Below, piece after piece: positions 35,491 through 42,576 of a stretch of DNA of 64,000 nt (its first letter is position 1; each line of letters begins with the position of its first letter). Position numbers and translations under genes: made by a program. Under the pieces are notes generated by a model, which saw only the letters and a program-made list of their open reading frames with translations, was not told where the DNA came from and searched no databases. Origin of the DNA: a virus. The DNA lies in the IMG/VR virus record IMGVR_UViG_3300023074_000001, positions 62,001 through 126,000 of that record; one strand, given 5' to 3'.

Positions 35491-36198
35491 ATGCAATTAA
35501 ACGATGATGAATATGAACTGACTATGTACGTACCTACAAAAGGTAGACCTGAAAATGCATTGAGACTCCAGGACGCCTTCGACAAAACTACTACTGCAAT
35601 AAGCAGGATCGTGTTCATTAACTCCGATAACGATCAGGAACTTGATCGTTATCATGGGCTAGAAAATACCGTACTAGTTTCCCCTGCTGTTCCTGGCTTT
35701 GTCAATCCTCTGAACTTAGGGTTCAAACAGGACAGCAATAATGTCTATAGTTATGCCGTAGGGTTTATGGGCGATGATCATCTTCCACGTACAAGAGGCT
35801 GGGATGAAAGATTTCTAGAAGCCTTAAAAATTCCTGGTTTTGTTTATGGAAATGACAAGTTCCAAGAATCTAAAATTCCAACTCAGGTAGCCATGACTTC
35901 TGACATTCCTCGAACATTAGGATTCATGACCTTGCCACAATTAAGTCATCTGTATGCGGATAACTGGTGGCTGGCTGTAGGAGAAGCCTTGGGCAGAATT
36001 ACTTATCTTGATGATGTAGTTATTGAACATATGCATCCTGCGGCTGGTAAAGCCTCCAACGATAAGGGCTACGAATTCTCAAGTTCATTTTCACTAGATT
36101 TACAAGACCGAAGTATCTATTACAGTTACCTTAACTCAGGTTTAGATACCGATGTTAAAAAAATTAAGAGCATGTTAAAAAGAACAGGAAAACTATGA
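35491..36198 (+). CDS. Glycosyltransferase-like protein (GT-A)
   Basis: 235 residues behind AAGGAG. TMYVPTKGRPENALRLQDAF opens a GT-A fold (GT2-like); VGFMGDDHLPRTRGWDERFL carries the DxD-like DDH for metal and nucleotide-sugar. A second acidic site is in YLDDVVIEHMHP. It would move a sugar to an acceptor, perhaps virion proteins or phage DNA. Overlaps the next glycosyltransferase by four bases. Confidence 0.75.
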   Translation: MQLNDDEYELTMYVPTKGRPENALRLQDAFDKTTTAISRIVFINSDNDQELDRYHGLENTVLVSPAVPGFVNPLNLGFKQDSNNVYSYAVGFMGDDHLPRTRGWDERFLEALKIPGFVYGNDKFQESKIPTQVAMTSDIPRTLGFMTLPQLSHLYADNWWLAVGEALGRITYLDDVVIEHMHPAAGKASNDKGYEFSSSFSLDLQDRSIYYSYLNSGLDTDVKKIKSMLKRTGKL

Positions 36199-36899
36199 AC
36201 AGAGATTTAGTTTTTACCGCCTACAATCGTCCTGAGTACCTTCAACAGACTATATCAAGCTGGAACAATGTTCGCAACCTGGATCGATGGAATACTACTT
36301 TCTACATAGAACCATCTGAGGAACAAGAACTTGTATCCAGTATTGCCATGAACTTGAGCACTACAGTTACTACGCGAATTAATTCTGAGAGATTAGGTGT
36401 GTTAGTTAATCCTTGGAATGCTATCAATACATCGTTTGAGAATGGTTCTGATTTTGTAGTATTAGCAGAAGATGATGTTATCGTTAGTCAAGATATCTTA
36501 GAATACTTTGAATGGACCTCGGTAGAGTATGAAACTGCAAAAAGCATTCTTGTTATCAATGCATTCTCTAAGCTAGGTGGTAAGGCTAATCAAATTACGC
36601 AGGACCCGCAATTCAGCCCTCTGATCTGGGGGGTAAGTCGTAAAAACTGGGAAACTTATCTACGAGATACCTGGGATAAGGATTACTCCTCAGGAAAAGC
36701 TGACGGTTCTGAGGCTGGCTGGGATTGGAATATCAACAGAATACTCGCATCCTATGCTATGTATACTATCAAGCCTATGCAAAGTAGATCAAACCATATA
36801 GGATTGTTTGGAACGCATATGACCCCCGACCTCATGGAATCAAGTCAGGGACAAGATTTTACTGAAATCAGGGGTCGTCAGCGTTACAACGAAGTTTAA
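36195..36899 (+). CDS. Glycosyltransferase-like protein (GT-A)
   Basis: 234 residues, start overlaps 35491's stop. DLVFTAYNRPEYLQQTISSW is a GT-A start; FVVLAEDDVIVSQD holds the metal DD. Resembles the GNT-I/GT2 type. Probably works with the gene before it in one pathway. Confidence 0.75.
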   Translation: MNRDLVFTAYNRPEYLQQTISSWNNVRNLDRWNTTFYIEPSEEQELVSSIAMNLSTTVTTRINSERLGVLVNPWNAINTSFENGSDFVVLAEDDVIVSQDILEYFEWTSVEYETAKSILVINAFSKLGGKANQITQDPQFSPLIWGVSRKNWETYLRDTWDKDYSSGKADGSEAGWDWNINRILASYAMYTIKPMQSRSNHIGLFGTHMTPDLMESSQGQDFTEIRGRQRYNEV

Positions 36900-36902
36900 G
36901 TT

Positions 36903-37553
36903 TTACAGCGGAGGCTGGGCATCAGGTAATGATACTGGTGTGCCAGCCTTTTGCGTACCCAGAACATATGCTCCTGCGATAGCGGAGTTCAGACGAGGGT
37001 CTGTAGCATACACCAAGTCTCCTGGAGTTACATCCATAGGCATTCTGCCATCATCGAACAATCTGAAACCTAGCGGGTTAGGATGCCAGTTACCTTTAAT
37101 GTACTTTCCTCCACCGTTGACTAGATAATCAGCAAGCTGACTACAAATCTGATGACCAAACTTCTGAATAGCTCTCTTCAAGAAAAATGAAGGAACACCC
37201 CAATGCTTGAGAGCTAGATAAAGATAATCAGCAAAGCTGTATTTAATTCCTCCAGGACGGGCAATTAACTCCCGTGCAGTCTGGACTACCAGTTGCCTTT
37301 GTTCGTCGCTCAGCGGCAATCTGGAGTACATTACATCGGTCTTGTACTCGCGATCCAGTGGAGCGAATCTAGCTCCTCCTGGCATCGCCTCAATTACTGT
37401 GTCATCATCCATGACTACGAACACATGTGTGAATCTGTTAGAGTCACCTGTAAGTGCCTGACCTAGATTTACCCACCATCCGGTGAATCCTGTAATTCTC
37501 GTGAATCCTAAGTCTCCAGGCTTGAGATTCATACGATCTGCTATTACTCCCAT
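36903..37553 (-). CDS. Permuted papain-like (YiiX/NlpC-type) hydrolase
   Basis: 216 residues. GDLGFTRITG, then RFTHVFVVMDDDTVIEAMPG (His and Glu) and later HQICSQLADYL (Cys) follow the permuted order H-E-C of the YiiX/lecithin retinol acyltransferase group. Could cleave amide or ester bonds in wall or lipid. Convergent to the glycosyltransferases. Confidence 0.7.
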   Translation of the reverse strand: MGVIADRMNLKPGDLGFTRITGFTGWWVNLGQALTGDSNRFTHVFVVMDDDTVIEAMPGGARFAPLDREYKTDVMYSRLPLSDEQRQLVVQTARELIARPGGIKYSFADYLYLALKHWGVPSFFLKRAIQKFGHQICSQLADYLVNGGGKYIKGNWHPNPLGFRLFDDGRMPMDVTPGDLVYATDPRLNSAIAGAYVLGTQKAGTPVSLPDAQPPL

Positions 37554-37620
37554 AACTACTTCCTCTCCTAAAATCTACTAGAAGTATCGGAGGATCGAAG
37601 TGTAGGTAAGTATCTTCCCC

Positions 37621-38016
37621 TTAGAAGGGGCGCTCTCTATCCTCAGACAGTTCCTCTAAGATTGCTTCATCAATGTAGGCAGCATTAGCATCTTCTTGTG
37701 CCTGACGATAACGTTCTAGTTTAAGTCTCTGCTTTTCAATTGAAAGAAGTTGTGCGTCAACAGCATTTTCAACTGAGCCGTATCGAGTCACACTAGCCTT
37801 AGCTCCTCGTGCTAAGCTTCTAGCACTTGTAGATTTGAGTTTATCTTTATTATCGATCCACCACTGACAAGTAACTCTGACGTGGTATAGTGTTTCTAGA
37901 TCAGCTTCAGTAAGTTCATGCTGGGCGATCGAGAAAAAGCTAGCCCTGAGTTGATTCACCCAGGCTATCTGCTTGTCTGTTCCTGTACGTAGATCAGGTA
38001 GGGATGTAAGATTCAT
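37621..38016 (-). CDS. Helical protein
   Basis: 131 residues, all helical, with a basic centre (STSARSLARGAKASVTRYGS) and an acidic end. Ends inside the first copy of the 24-bp repeat; the second copy lies just before its start. No family recognised. Confidence 0.55.
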   Translation of the reverse strand: MNLTSLPDLRTGTDKQIAWVNQLRASFFSIAQHELTEADLETLYHVRVTCQWWIDNKDKLKSTSARSLARGAKASVTRYGSVENAVDAQLLSIEKQRLKLERYRQAQEDANAAYIDEAILEELSEDRERPF

Positions 38017-38079
38017 GACTTGAGTCTAGCAAACATGCTACAATATTCCAAGTGTAGGTAAGTATCTTCCCCTGGGGAT

Positions 38080-38108
38080 TTGACATCCTCCTAGATATGA
38101 GTTAAGCT
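38080..38108 (+). promoter_or_regulatory. Promoter TTGACA-17-TAAGCT
   Basis: -35 38080-38085, -10 38103-38108, seven bases after the second 24-bp repeat. Confidence 0.75.
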
Positions 38109-38140
38109 TATACATGTAACCCACGAAAGAGTTTTTAGTA

Positions 38141-38177
38141 AAGGCCCCGGAGTAGCTACCGGGGTCTCGCCTTTTTT
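38141..38177 (+). terminator. Terminator in the leader of 38218 (attenuator)
   Basis: CCCCGG (38145-38150) pairs with CCGGGG (38159-38164), with AAAGGC/GCCTTT as an outer pair, then six T (38172-38177). It lies between promoter and gene. Confidence 0.75.
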
Positions 38178-38217
38178 GTAGGGTGCCAAGGCGATTACTG
38201 AAAATGAAAGGAATATT

Positions 38218-39138
38218 GTGGGAAGCAAGGTAGATAAGTCTAAGGCTTATTCCTGGGTTGCGTACATGTTGACGCATCAACCAGAAGAGATGGCGAAGTT
38301 GCTTCGATATGGCACCCCATCTGACAGATTAATCAAAATTGCTGAACAGCCTTTCATCATGACTCTTTCTGATGGTCGTAGGATTCCTGTGTTTTTCCCA
38401 GAATCGCTCAACAAATCTTCCGGTCAGAAACTTCTTTACACTACAGCTAAGGCTGTATCTCAGTACATTCGTACGGCACCTATCCAGGCTTTCTACCTTT
38501 ACGAGGACATCAAGAAGAACTTTGTCGTTCGTCGTAAAGATACTCGTGAAAACTATCTTCAGGTTGCTGAAGCAGTTTGTCATCGTGCAGCCTCAGAATA
38601 CAAGCATGAGGTTCTTTTCTCCTTCGATTCCATTATTGCCTGGGTGAAATCTGTCTACGGCAAAGAATTAGGTTATGTCACTATCCGTAGGGCATTGGAA
38701 ACTCTAGAGGCTCAGAACTTCTTAAGAGTCAATGAGTGGGGCAGAAGAGGAATAAGAAACAGAGCTACTAAGATTGAACTTATCACCCACCCTAAGGAAT
38801 ATATACTTACCTACACTTCAAAAATAGACTCATGGTTGGATTCTGCTGTTCACGGCATGATGGCTGTTTATCGTAGAGAATCCACTACCAGGCAGGATGT
38901 GCTTGAGGCTCAGATTCATCATTATGCTGAGCAGGTAGTTAATGAGGATTCCCGATATGCTGAAGGCAGAAGACTTTTTGCATCAGTTACGACAGAAAAG
39001 GAATTAGAGGATGAAACAACTAACATTGATAGACTTCTGGGCGAGCTGGTGTCAACCATGCAAGAAGCTGAGCCCGATAGTGGACGAATTAGCACTGAAT
39101 TTCTCAGACTCCTTGAGTCTACTAAAAATAGATGCTGA
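38218..39138 (+). CDS. Winged-helix-like DNA-binding protein
   Basis: 306 residues from GTG 38218 behind AAAGGA. Residues about 95-190 (LYEDIKKNFVVRRKDTRENY..., GYVTIRRALETLEAQNFLRV) form a winged-helix type domain; such proteins act in replication initiation or as regulators. Residues 200-300 are helical and charged. Its promoter is next to the 24-bp repeat and a third, inverted copy lies in the gene, so it may bind these sites. Overlaps thioredoxin by 128 bases. Confidence 0.55.
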   Translation: MGSKVDKSKAYSWVAYMLTHQPEEMAKLLRYGTPSDRLIKIAEQPFIMTLSDGRRIPVFFPESLNKSSGQKLLYTTAKAVSQYIRTAPIQAFYLYEDIKKNFVVRRKDTRENYLQVAEAVCHRAASEYKHEVLFSFDSIIAWVKSVYGKELGYVTIRRALETLEAQNFLRVNEWGRRGIRNRATKIELITHPKEYILTYTSKIDSWLDSAVHGMMAVYRRESTTRQDVLEAQIHHYAEQVVNEDSRYAEGRRLFASVTTEKELEDETTNIDRLLGELVSTMQEAEPDSGRISTEFLRLLESTKNRC

Positions 39139-39301
39139 TCATCCTGCTAGTAGTGATTTACTAGAGAAGTATGAGGTAAAATCTATCCCCACTCTGATTC
39201 TGCTAGATGAGAATGATGAATATCTAGATAGAGTAGTAGGATTAAAGTCCAAGACTGATTTGACTCTGTGGATCGAAGAATATCTAGGTATTTTGTTTTG
39301 A
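39011..39301 (+). CDS. Thioredoxin-like protein
   Basis: 96 residues. LTLIDFWASWCQPCKKLSPI with active site WCQPC (13-17), cis-proline SIPT (59-61) and GLKSKTDL near the end: a complete thioredoxin fold. It can recycle the ribonucleotide reductase's cysteines, fitting the class II enzyme at 24743. The first 128 bases are read in another frame than the gene at 38218. Confidence 0.85.
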   Translation: MKQLTLIDFWASWCQPCKKLSPIVDELALNFSDSLSLLKIDADHPASSDLLEKYEVKSIPTLILLDENDEYLDRVVGLKSKTDLTLWIEEYLGILF

Positions 39302-39450
39302 TAAGAGAATATATCAAATTTTATACTCGGTGTGAGATCTGTGAAATGCGTCGCTGTAGTGTTTGGGCGGTATTTGGTAATAAACCAGTAAGCCCAGCCA
39401 TAGCAGTTATGCATAGAGGATTTCAAATTAGCAACCGATATTTTCAGTAA
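39298..39450 (+). CDS. Small CxxC protein, glutaredoxin-like region
   Basis: 50 residues from TTG 39298 overlapping the thioredoxin stop. REYIKFYTRCEICEMRRCSV: a CxxC after a beta strand (KFYTR), as at the start of glutaredoxins, but the protein stops too early for a full fold. May be a fragment or zinc-binding. Confidence 0.5.
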   Translation: MIREYIKFYTRCEICEMRRCSVWAVFGNKPVSPAIAVMHRGFQISNRYFQ

Positions 39451-39454
39451 AAGG
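39435..39454 (+). promoter_or_regulatory. Candidate late promoter CCGATAT-N6-TAAAAGG
   Basis: Weaker member of the late motif set, inside the end of 39298, just before 39466. Confidence 0.4.
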
Positions 39455-39465
39455 AGGTATCGACT

Positions 39466-39900
39466 ATGACAAACATGGGTCCAGAGTTCTTAGAATCAGC
39501 ATTCGAACTGGGGGACGAGGGTGTTCCGATGAAGTACACACTACTTCATACTGCTATTATGCAGAAGATGCTCGAAGAAGCTAAAAATGTTCCGATGACG
39601 ACTGCTAATTATATTCTCATCGAACGTATAGCTACTAACTACATCATCATCAAGATGCGCGAAGCAGCAGGATTTGATATGATCAACCCTATTGCTCAGG
39701 ATAAACAGAACACCTATTTACTTTCCGTTCTGGCACAATTCCAGAAGATGCTGGCTAAGGCTACTGCTCAAGAGGACCGTGAGGCTACTCTACGCGAGGT
39801 TCGTGATATAATCGCCAAGGTATTTAAGGCATCTAGCAATCCTGCAAAAGAAGAAGTATTGCAGGATCTTATTCAAGAGTTCAAGAAGGTTGGCATTTAA
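39466..39900 (+). CDS. Helical protein, possible terminase small subunit
   Basis: 144 residues behind AAAGGAGG. All helical, with ILIERIATNYIIIKMREAAG and LQDLIQEFKKVG. The place two genes before the large terminase suits a small terminase subunit, but no motif proves it. Confidence 0.5.
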   Translation: MTNMGPEFLESAFELGDEGVPMKYTLLHTAIMQKMLEEAKNVPMTTANYILIERIATNYIIIKMREAAGFDMINPIAQDKQNTYLLSVLAQFQKMLAKATAQEDREATLREVRDIIAKVFKASSNPAKEEVLQDLIQEFKKVGI

Positions 39901-40085
39901 TGCATTGTACTTGTTCAAGGTCCCACTTTACACCTCGCAGGTGGAATTCGCCGGATGGACGTACTACGTTCAGGATGAATCAACATGGCATGACAGATAT
40001 GTCTCCGGGGCCGAATCATGATTTCTTTAAATGGTTGTACAGCACCGAACAAGATTGTACAACTGAGATATCCAAGAAAGACTGA
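39900..40085 (+). CDS. Small Cys/His protein
   Basis: 61 residues, ATG overlapping the upstream stop. HCTCSRSHF at the start. Function unknown. Confidence 0.5.
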   Translation: MHCTCSRSHFTPRRWNSPDGRTTFRMNQHGMTDMSPGPNHDFFKWLYSTEQDCTTEISKKD

Positions 40086-40089
40086 GATA

Positions 40090-40130
40090 GGGCGATCTGG
40101 CTTAGCGGCTGGGTCGCCTTATTTTTGTTT
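40090..40130 (+). terminator. Hairpin with T-run
   Basis: GGCGA (about 40091) pairs with TCGCC (about 40114), followed by TTATTTTTG. Moderate. Confidence 0.5.
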
Positions 40131-40132
40131 TA

Positions 40133-40152
40133 CCGATAACACAGTAAGATTT
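40133..40152 (+). promoter_or_regulatory. Candidate late promoter CCGATAA-N5-TAAGATTT
   Basis: Directly behind the terminator and before the terminase genes. Confidence 0.65.
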
Positions 40153-40170
40153 GAAAGTAAGGAGATTATT

Positions 40171-40704
40171 GTGTTAACACAAGGCGATGACGAGCTGATT
40201 CTGCACCTAGCAGGATGCTCACTTGCGCGTACACCCGGGAAAAACAACTGGGTTGAGGAAGACGCCGTAGGTGGTCTTCCAGAATACATTTGTCGTATTG
40301 CTAGAGCTGTTCACCGCGATGGAAGTCATTCCATTTCTCAGTCCATTGCTATTGCAGTAGGCAGAGTTAAAACATGGGCTCGTGGTGGAGGCGGAGTAAC
40401 CGCTAAAACTCGTGCGCAAGCAGCAAAGGCATTAGCTCAATGGGAATCTAAGAAGAAAGCAGCAAAATTAGACAACAAGGTAAAGACTTCTGATTCTAGT
40501 ACAATCGATACTGCCCTGACAGATCATCAGCTAGAGATGGCGGGGCTCATTCCATGCACTGAGAAAACTAATCGTAGTTTGCTGGAAAATGTCAAATTAG
40601 CTTATGAATTAAAAGAAGAAAAACTAGCCATTTTAACTTCTCTGGCAGACAAGCCTCACCTGCTGGCGTTATCAAAACAACAATTAACTGAGGGCTCGCA
40701 ATGA
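40171..40704 (+). CDS. Conserved actinophage packaging-region protein
   Basis: 177 residues from GTG 40171 behind AAGGAG. Residues about 35-95 (YICRIARAVHRDGSHSISQS, IAIAVGRVKTWARGGGGVTA) follow a pattern common in actinophages (IA..i...GhS.S.AIa.Ai..vk.WA.G...V...tqA.AakAvA.WE). Often next to terminase or capsid genes; a DNA-binding or small-terminase role is possible. Confidence 0.6.
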   Translation: MLTQGDDELILHLAGCSLARTPGKNNWVEEDAVGGLPEYICRIARAVHRDGSHSISQSIAIAVGRVKTWARGGGGVTAKTRAQAAKALAQWESKKKAAKLDNKVKTSDSSTIDTALTDHQLEMAGLIPCTEKTNRSLLENVKLAYELKEEKLAILTSLADKPHLLALSKQQLTEGSQ

Positions 40705-42530
40705 GCCTCTCTGATCTACTGGTCGGAGCATTCGATGACAACCCTAAGTCAGGACTTGATGACATCTTTGCCGAGGAACCAGTTAGTCTAGATATTTTTG
40801 TCAGAGATAAGAAGTTCATGGGTGCAGGAGATGCGTGGGCATTATCTCCTGTGCAATTTGAGGCTGTAAAGTATGCTGAACGAATTTTCTATCCTGATCT
40901 TTATCCTTTGATGGGAGAATACTTTGATCCTTACTGGGCTGAACCTATCAGAATGGTTAACTTCGTTAATCTTCAGTGGGGAAAGGGCTCAGGTAAGGGT
41001 CACGTCTGTAGAACTATTTCTCTTCGTGTAGCTTATTTACTTCTGTGCCTGCGTTCTCCTCAGGAATATTTTGGTATGCCAGCTCAGGACTCTATTCACC
41101 TACTTAATGTTGCTATGAATGCACAGCAGGCACAAAGAGCATTCTTCGATCCTGTAGAAAAACTAGTACGCACCTCTCCATGGTTTAGAGATAAGGCTGC
41201 ACCTACTCGCGGCGCTATTGTTTATGCTAAAAACATCGAAGCTATTTCAGGTCACTCAGAAGCAGAATCTCAGGAAGGTCTTAACCTTCTTCTAGGTGTA
41301 GCTGACGAGGTTGATGGATTCAAGTCAAAGGAGGAGGTAAGAGGAAATACTACAGGAAGGGTTCCGCAGAATACTGTAGAGGGTATTCTAGATATGATGA
41401 GAACATCTTCTTCTACACGTTTTCCTGTAACATTTAAGAACGTACGTATCTCCTACCCTAGGTACCTTGGTTCCGCAATTCAGCGTTTAACTCAGCAGTC
41501 TAGAGACGACATCGAGAAGAGAGGCGAGAAGTCTCGTCACTATGTATCTGGCCCCCTACCTACCTGGGTTGTCAACCCGAACTTCAAGAGATTCGAAAAG
41601 GTTTCTGTGCCTGGCACTGATGAATTGGTACCGGAGATTTATCGTGAGGATTATGAAGAAGATGTTTCTATGGCGAAGGCTAAGTATGAGTGTAAGCCAT
41701 CAAAGGCATCTAACCCATTCTTCCGTAATGAGTTTCTTGTTCGTAGATCCTTTACGCCAACATTACATCAGCCTGTAGAAATTCAATACTATAAGCAAGG
41801 CAACAGTTGGGAAGTTAAATATCACTTCTCTGATGATTTAAAGCCCATCAAGGGTGCTCAATATGCTATGCACGGTGATTTAGCTGTAACCGCTGACCGT
41901 GCTGGAATAGCTATGGCTCACGTTGTACGCAAGGAGGAGTTCGAGTCCACCGTAACATTAGAAAATGGTGAAACTACTTCTATCAGAGAGATGCGTCCTA
42001 TTGTTAAGGTAGACTTTGTTTTCAGCTTCGAATCAGCTAAGGGTGAAAACCCTCCACGTGAGATCCAGATTCGCTGGGCACGTGAATTGGCTTATGAGCT
42101 GAAAAAGAGGGGGTTCAGGATAAAGCGATTTACCTTCGATGGATTCGAGTCACGCGACTCTATGCAAATTCTAGAGAAGTCTGGAATCGAATCAAGTAAG
42201 GTATCTACGGATAGGTCTAATGAGCCCTGGAGAAACCTGATGGATGTTATGTACGATGGCAGGCTTATTGCTCAGCATAGGGATCTTCTGGTAGATGAAT
42301 TGCTAGGTTTGACTATTCTTCCGAACGGTAAAGTTGACCATCCTAGAATGGGATCTAAAGATGAAGCTGATGCATTAGCTTGTGCAGTTTTTGGAGCTGT
42401 TGAGCAAGGTGGACGAGAAAATGAAGCCGGAGAAACAGCTTTTTATACTCCAGCACAGTTTTTTATGGGTCCAAGAGTAGAATTACCTATGGGTATGTCA
42501 CATACTTTGATGCATCAACAAGAAATTTGA
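40701..42530 (+). CDS. Terminase large subunit
   Basis: 609 residues, start overlapping 40171's stop. ATPase: Walker A GKGSGKG (94-100), Walker B LLLGVADEVD (195-204). The C-terminal nuclease has ALACAV late and acids in HGDLAVTADRAG and FTFDGFESRD. Packs DNA into the prohead. A perfect 15-bp hairpin follows its stop by one base. Confidence 0.9.
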   Translation: MSLSDLLVGAFDDNPKSGLDDIFAEEPVSLDIFVRDKKFMGAGDAWALSPVQFEAVKYAERIFYPDLYPLMGEYFDPYWAEPIRMVNFVNLQWGKGSGKGHVCRTISLRVAYLLLCLRSPQEYFGMPAQDSIHLLNVAMNAQQAQRAFFDPVEKLVRTSPWFRDKAAPTRGAIVYAKNIEAISGHSEAESQEGLNLLLGVADEVDGFKSKEEVRGNTTGRVPQNTVEGILDMMRTSSSTRFPVTFKNVRISYPRYLGSAIQRLTQQSRDDIEKRGEKSRHYVSGPLPTWVVNPNFKRFEKVSVPGTDELVPEIYREDYEEDVSMAKAKYECKPSKASNPFFRNEFLVRRSFTPTLHQPVEIQYYKQGNSWEVKYHFSDDLKPIKGAQYAMHGDLAVTADRAGIAMAHVVRKEEFESTVTLENGETTSIREMRPIVKVDFVFSFESAKGENPPREIQIRWARELAYELKKRGFRIKRFTFDGFESRDSMQILEKSGIESSKVSTDRSNEPWRNLMDVMYDGRLIAQHRDLLVDELLGLTILPNGKVDHPRMGSKDEADALACAVFGAVEQGGRENEAGETAFYTPAQFFMGPRVELPMGMSHTLMHQQEI

Positions 42531-42531
42531 G

Positions 42532-42574
42532 TTTCCTCCTGCCGATGATTAAAAAAGAAATCGGCAGGAGGAAA
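42532..42574 (+). promoter_or_regulatory. 15-bp hairpin hiding the portal ribosome site
   Basis: TTTCCTCCTGCCGAT (42532-42546) is the exact inverse of 42560-42574, which contains AGGAGG, the ribosome site of the portal ATG at 42577. It starts one base beyond the terminase stop. Confidence 0.85.
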
Positions 42575-42576
42575 AC

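Larger units (their letters stand above)
37598..38818. repeat. 24-bp repeat, two direct copies and one partial inverted copy
   Basis: The 24-base word at 37598-37621 (starting AAGTGTAGGTAAGTAT) recurs exactly at 38050-38073. The first 16 bases also occur inverted at 38803-38818 inside the gene at 38218. The direct copies flank the minus-strand gene 37621-38016 and lie before promoter 38080. Confidence 0.8.
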
